Source of the DNA: an uncultured Altererythrobacter sp.
GTDB lineage: Bacteria > Pseudomonadota > Alphaproteobacteria > Sphingomonadales > Sphingomonadaceae
Assembly (NCBI GenBank): GCA_946886565.1
Contig: CAMPIX010000005.1
Location: 1-64,000 of the forward strand
Reading direction: 5' to 3'
DNA: 64,000 nucleotides
Shown here: positions 60,985-64,000 of the stretch, in pieces
Layout: each line of letters opens with the position of its first letter
Numbering within the stretch: position 1 is the stretch's first letter
Program-made: the position numbers and the translations under genes
Notes under the pieces: model-generated
The model's input: only the letters and a program-made list of their open reading frames with translations
What the model was told of the DNA's origin: nothing
Databases searched by the model: none

Positions 60985-63033
60985 TCACCAGATCTTCACG
61001 CGCTCCTCGGGCGGGAGGTACATCTCGTCGCCCGGCTGCACGTCGAACGCCGCGTACCAGGCGTCGACATTGCGCAGCGGAGCGATCGTGCGGTAGCGCG
61101 CGGGACTGTGCGGATCGGTGGTCACCTGATTGCGCAGAGCGTCCTCGCGCGCCTTCGACTTCCACACCTGGGCATAGGCGAGGAAGAAGCGCTGGTCGCC
61201 GGTCAGCCCGTCGATCACCGGGGCGGGCTTGCCGCCCAGCGAGCGGTGGTAGGCGTCGAGTGCGACCATCACCCCGGCGAGATCGGCAATGTTCTCGCCC
61301 ATCGTGAGATCCGGGTTGATGAAGCTGCCGGGCACGACCTCGAACTCGGCATATTGCGCGCCGAACTTCTTCGCCTCGGCCTCGAAGCGCGCCGCGTCCT
61401 CGGGCGTCCACCAGTCGCGCACCGCACCGCTGGCGTCGATCTTGCGCCCCTGGTCGTCGAAGCCGTGGCTGATCTCGTGACCGATCACCACGCCGATCGC
61501 GCCGTAGTTCACCGCATCGTCGGCCGCCGCATCGAAGAACGGCGGCTGGAGAATGCCGGCGGGGAACACCATCTTGTTCTCGAGCCCGCCGTTGTAGGCG
61601 TTGACCGTCTGCGGGTTCATGCCCCATTTCTTGCGGTCGACCGGCTTGCCCAGCTCGCTCATCGCGTAGTCGGCGTTGAATTTGGTCGCGGCGACCGCGT
61701 TGGCGTAGAGGTCGCCGGGCACCACCGCGAGCTGCGAGTAGTCGCGCCATTCCTCGGGATAGCCGACCATCACCTCCATCCGCGAGAGCTTCTCGAGCGC
61801 GGCCTGCTTGGTCTCTTCGGCCATCCAGCCGTTGGCGCGGATACGGTCGCCCATCGCCAGCTTCAGGTTGGCGACGAGCTCGTCCATCCGCGCCTTGGCG
61901 ACTGCGGGGAAATGCTCGTCGACGTAGTCCTCGCCGACCAGCTCGCCGAGCGCGCCGTCGACCATGTCGACCGCGCGCTTCCACCGCGGGCGCTGCTCGC
62001 TCACGCCCGAGATCGTGCTGGTGAAGGCGAACTGGCTGTCGACCATCCTCTTGTTGAGATAGGGCGATGCCTGGTCGGCGACGTGGAATTCCTGCCACAG
62101 CTTGAGCGTGTCGAGCGAGGCGCTGTCGTAGAGCCCGGCGAGCGCCTTGATCGCGGTGTTCTCGTTGACGATGATCCGCTCCTGCTGCGGCACGTTCGCG
62201 CCGGCGAAATAGGCGTCCCAGTCGATTCCCGGCGCATAGGCCTTGAGCTCGGCGGTCGACATCGGGTTGTTGATCTTGCCGATGTCGCGCTGGTCGGCCG
62301 CGTCCCAGCTGAGTTGCGCGATATAGGTCTCGAACGCGAGGATTTCGCTCGCCGCGCGCTTCGGATCGGGGTTGCCGAGCGTCCGCATCGTGCGCTCGAT
62401 ATAGTCCTGATAGGCCGCGCGCTGCTCGGCGTAGTCGGCCTCGAAGTAGTAGTCCTTCTGCGGCAGCCCGAGGCCCGACTGGCCGAACCACAGCACGTTC
62501 ATCGTCGGATCGTCGGGGTCGGCATAGGGGCCGCCGCCGAACAGCGTGATCCCGAACTTGTCGTAGGTGCTGCCCATGAATCGCGCGAACTCGCGCTTGT
62601 CGCCGATCGCGCGCACCGCGGCGACGTCTTCCATCAGCGGCCGGATTCCGGCGCGCTCGACCGCGGCCTCGTCCATGTAGCTGTCGTAGAGCACGCCGTA
62701 CTTGGCGGTGCCCGGAGCCTCGGTGATCAGTGTGCGCACGTCGGCCTGCACGTCCTCGCGCAAGTTGTAGAACGAGCCGACGCTCGGCCGGTCGCCGGGA
62801 ATCTCGGTCGCGTCGATCCAGCTGCCGGAGGCGTAGCGTTCGAAATCGTCACCCGGATCGGCCGAAAGATCGCGCGCCGAGAGATCGACCCCGAAGGTGC
62901 CGATCTGCGGCTGCCCGGTGACGACGATCTCCTCCCCGTCCTGCGGGATTTCGTCGGCCCGGGCCGGACCGGCGAGCGAAGCAGCGAGCGCGAGCGCCGC
63001 GGCGGAACTCAGCACGGAAGCAAGTCTGGTCAT
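60985..63033 (-). CDS. M13-family (neprilysin-like) zinc metallopeptidase, exported
   Basis: 682-residue enzyme with signal peptide MTRLASVLSSAAALALAASL...ARA. The zinc site is VVIGHEISHGFDDQGR (HExxH), the third ligand lies in ENIADLAG, and the C-terminus VKIW with PGDEMYLPPEE is typical of the PepO group. Just after the signal is GEEIVVTGQPQIG, which looks like the TonB-box/EIVVTG motif of sphingomonad TonB-dependent receptors rather than a peptidase. ATG 63033 gives the signal peptide; a longer frame has no support. Confidence 0.93.
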   Translation of the reverse strand: MTRLASVLSSAAALALAASLAGPARADEIPQDGEEIVVTGQPQIGTFGVDLSARDLSADPGDDFERYASGSWIDATEIPGDRPSVGSFYNLREDVQADVRTLITEAPGTAKYGVLYDSYMDEAAVERAGIRPLMEDVAAVRAIGDKREFARFMGSTYDKFGITLFGGGPYADPDDPTMNVLWFGQSGLGLPQKDYYFEADYAEQRAAYQDYIERTMRTLGNPDPKRAASEILAFETYIAQLSWDAADQRDIGKINNPMSTAELKAYAPGIDWDAYFAGANVPQQERIIVNENTAIKALAGLYDSASLDTLKLWQEFHVADQASPYLNKRMVDSQFAFTSTISGVSEQRPRWKRAVDMVDGALGELVGEDYVDEHFPAVAKARMDELVANLKLAMGDRIRANGWMAEETKQAALEKLSRMEVMVGYPEEWRDYSQLAVVPGDLYANAVAATKFNADYAMSELGKPVDRKKWGMNPQTVNAYNGGLENKMVFPAGILQPPFFDAAADDAVNYGAIGVVIGHEISHGFDDQGRKIDASGAVRDWWTPEDAARFEAEAKKFGAQYAEFEVVPGSFINPDLTMGENIADLAGVMVALDAYHRSLGGKPAPVIDGLTGDQRFFLAYAQVWKSKAREDALRNQVTTDPHSPARYRTIAPLRNVDAWYAAFDVQPGDEMYLPPEERVKIW

Positions 63034-63275
63034 GACATTCCCCCTGTTCGGGGCGCGCGGCCCCGGCAATTTGCGATGGCGCACAAGGCGCGCACGACCG
63101 CGTGGGAGCGAGTCCGGCTCGACCAAGGGTGGCGGGGTTTCGATGAACGGCCGATGGAGCGGGCGTAGCAGGACTGGCGGAGCATCCGGCAGGCTCGTGG
63201 CCCAGCGACCATGATCCATGCTCGCTCCGTTGCCGGAGGAAAGGGCAGGTGTGTGGTCGCGCGGCGCGCGCAGCG

Positions 63276-63587
63276 CTACTGCGCGCAATACTCCCATCGG
63301 CCCGCCTCGCACTGCTCCACCGCGTGGCGCCACTCCGCCATGCGGCGATCGTGGTCGGCCTGGGCTTGCGGATAGTCGCGATAGGCCTGCCAGCCTTCGG
63401 CGTAGCCGGCGTCTCGCTCCCGGACATGGCGCAGTTGGGCTTCGTTGAGGCGGCGGGTCAGCTCCCGGTCCTTGGCGCGCGCCGCGGCGCTTCGCATGGT
63501 GGGATCGTTCGGGTCGTCGGCCAGCGCCGTCCCCGGCACAAGCACGCAGCCGAGCGCGACTGCGCCGATCAAAGACCTGCAATTCAT
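63276..63587 (-). CDS. small exported protein, unknown function
   Basis: 103-residue protein with signal MNCRSLIGAVALGCVLVPGTALA, then a mostly helical, charged mature chain of about 80 residues (AAARAKDRELTRRLNEAQLRHVRERD, then GYAEGWQAYRDYPQAQADHDRRMAEW). It ends VEQCEAGRWEYCAQ with two cysteines, likely a disulfide. ATG 63587 begins the signal. It is divergent from uvrA, 215 bp apart. No family is recognised. Confidence 0.7.
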   Translation of the reverse strand: MNCRSLIGAVALGCVLVPGTALADDPNDPTMRSAAARAKDRELTRRLNEAQLRHVRERDAGYAEGWQAYRDYPQAQADHDRRMAEWRHAVEQCEAGRWEYCAQ

Positions 63588-63802
63588 GGGCACGACCCTC
63601 CCTGCTTCCCGTCGCGGGTAAAATGCACGGGCGTGGTTAAGCGATCCATCCCGATTGCGGTAAACCGAGCCGCGTTCGTCGCAGGGATCGGTCGGACTGG
63701 CGCTCGCTATCGCGGCTTGCACGCGGGCGTTGGCACCTTACCTAGTCGGCGTGGTGGAACGGCAGTCTCCGCTCACTTGACCCCAGCGAACATTTGCGGA
63801 AC

Positions 63803-64000
63803 ATGCCCCACATGGCACTCACCCACATCTCCGTCCGCGGCGCGCGCGAGCACAATCTCAAGGGCATCGACATCGACCTGCCGCGCGATGCGCTGATCGT
63901 CATCACGGGCCTCAGCGGCTCGGGCAAGTCGTCGCTCGCCTTCGACACGATCTACGCCGAGGGGCAGCGACGGTATGTCGAGAGCCTGAGCGCCTATGCG
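63803..64000 (+). CDS. uvrA: excinuclease ABC subunit UvrA (5' part only)
   Basis: The first 66 residues of UvrA, cut by the window end. [20 protein letters not shown] is the usual opening and [29 protein letters not shown] is the first Walker A and the family signature. UvrA finds bulky DNA lesions for nucleotide excision repair. The start is ATG 63803 or ATG 63812 (MALTH), the latter closer to the common start. Confidence 0.96.
   Translation, partial: MPHMALTHISVRGAREHNLKGIDIDLPRDALIVITGLSGSGKSSLAFDTIYAEGQRRYVESLSAYA

Overview
The window is about 67 percent GC and gene-dense on both strands. Its gene content (serC-serA-hisZ-purA, argH-lipoprotein-lysA, mdh-sucD-sucA-odhB-lpd, QueF, RmuC, several TonB/lipoprotein systems, frequent TTG and GTG starts, many short intergenic palindromes) fits an alphaproteobacterium of the Sphingomonadales, most likely Erythrobacteraceae. 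The taxon is inferred from recall of gene order and protein character, not from a search. I see no prophage, no integrase, no complete insertion sequence and no CRISPR array. This looks like ordinary chromosome.

Layout. 1-5.2 kb: sulfur amino acid genes (cystathionine beta-lyase, mercaptopyruvate sulfurtransferase) and queF-fumC. 5.3-10.2 kb: tRNA-Thr, a DUF429-like protein, rarA, an autoregulated PadR repressor, a glycosyltransferase. 10.3-18.2 kb: serine biosynthesis (serC, serA), hisZ, purA and two regulators. 18.7-22.7 kb: lon, HU, rlmB, tRNA-Tyr. 22.8-28.8 kb: a GDT1-type manganese exporter behind a Mn riboswitch, a short CysG-like protein, lysA, a small lipoprotein, argH, a TlpA-like thioredoxin and a TonB-like protein. 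28.9-35.5 kb: tRNA-Val, asparaginase, a quinone-oxidoreductase-like protein, truA, fmt, recR, def and a Cys-rich copper-storage protein. 35.6-42.9 kb: rmuC, exported proteins, an M49 peptidase, a PepSY protein, an amidase. 43-51.5 kb: one long TCA-cycle operon on the minus strand, mdh to lpd. 51.7-64 kb: a GGDEF-EAL protein, a SleB-type hydrolase, a cobalamin riboswitch with btuB, an M3 peptidase, an RNA cyclic phosphodiesterase, an M13 peptidase and the start of uvrA.

How parts work together. The minus-strand block at 43-51.5 kb supplies malate dehydrogenase, succinyl-CoA synthetase alpha and all three subunits of 2-oxoglutarate dehydrogenase. Three small genes sit between the enzymes: a membrane protein, a GIY-YIG protein and a lipoprotein. 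sucC is not present. Translational coupling by ATGA, GTGA or TGATG overlaps is common throughout.

The most interesting non-gene structure is the set of palindromic elements. A GIY-YIG gene is bracketed by near-identical 31-bp inverted repeats inside the suc operon. A three-copy palindrome family supplies, in one copy, the start codon of one protein and the C-terminus of RarA. A hairpin appears to bury the truA ribosome-binding site. I did not find a clear candidate for a wholly new multi-gene system. The GIY-YIG cassette is the closest thing to one.
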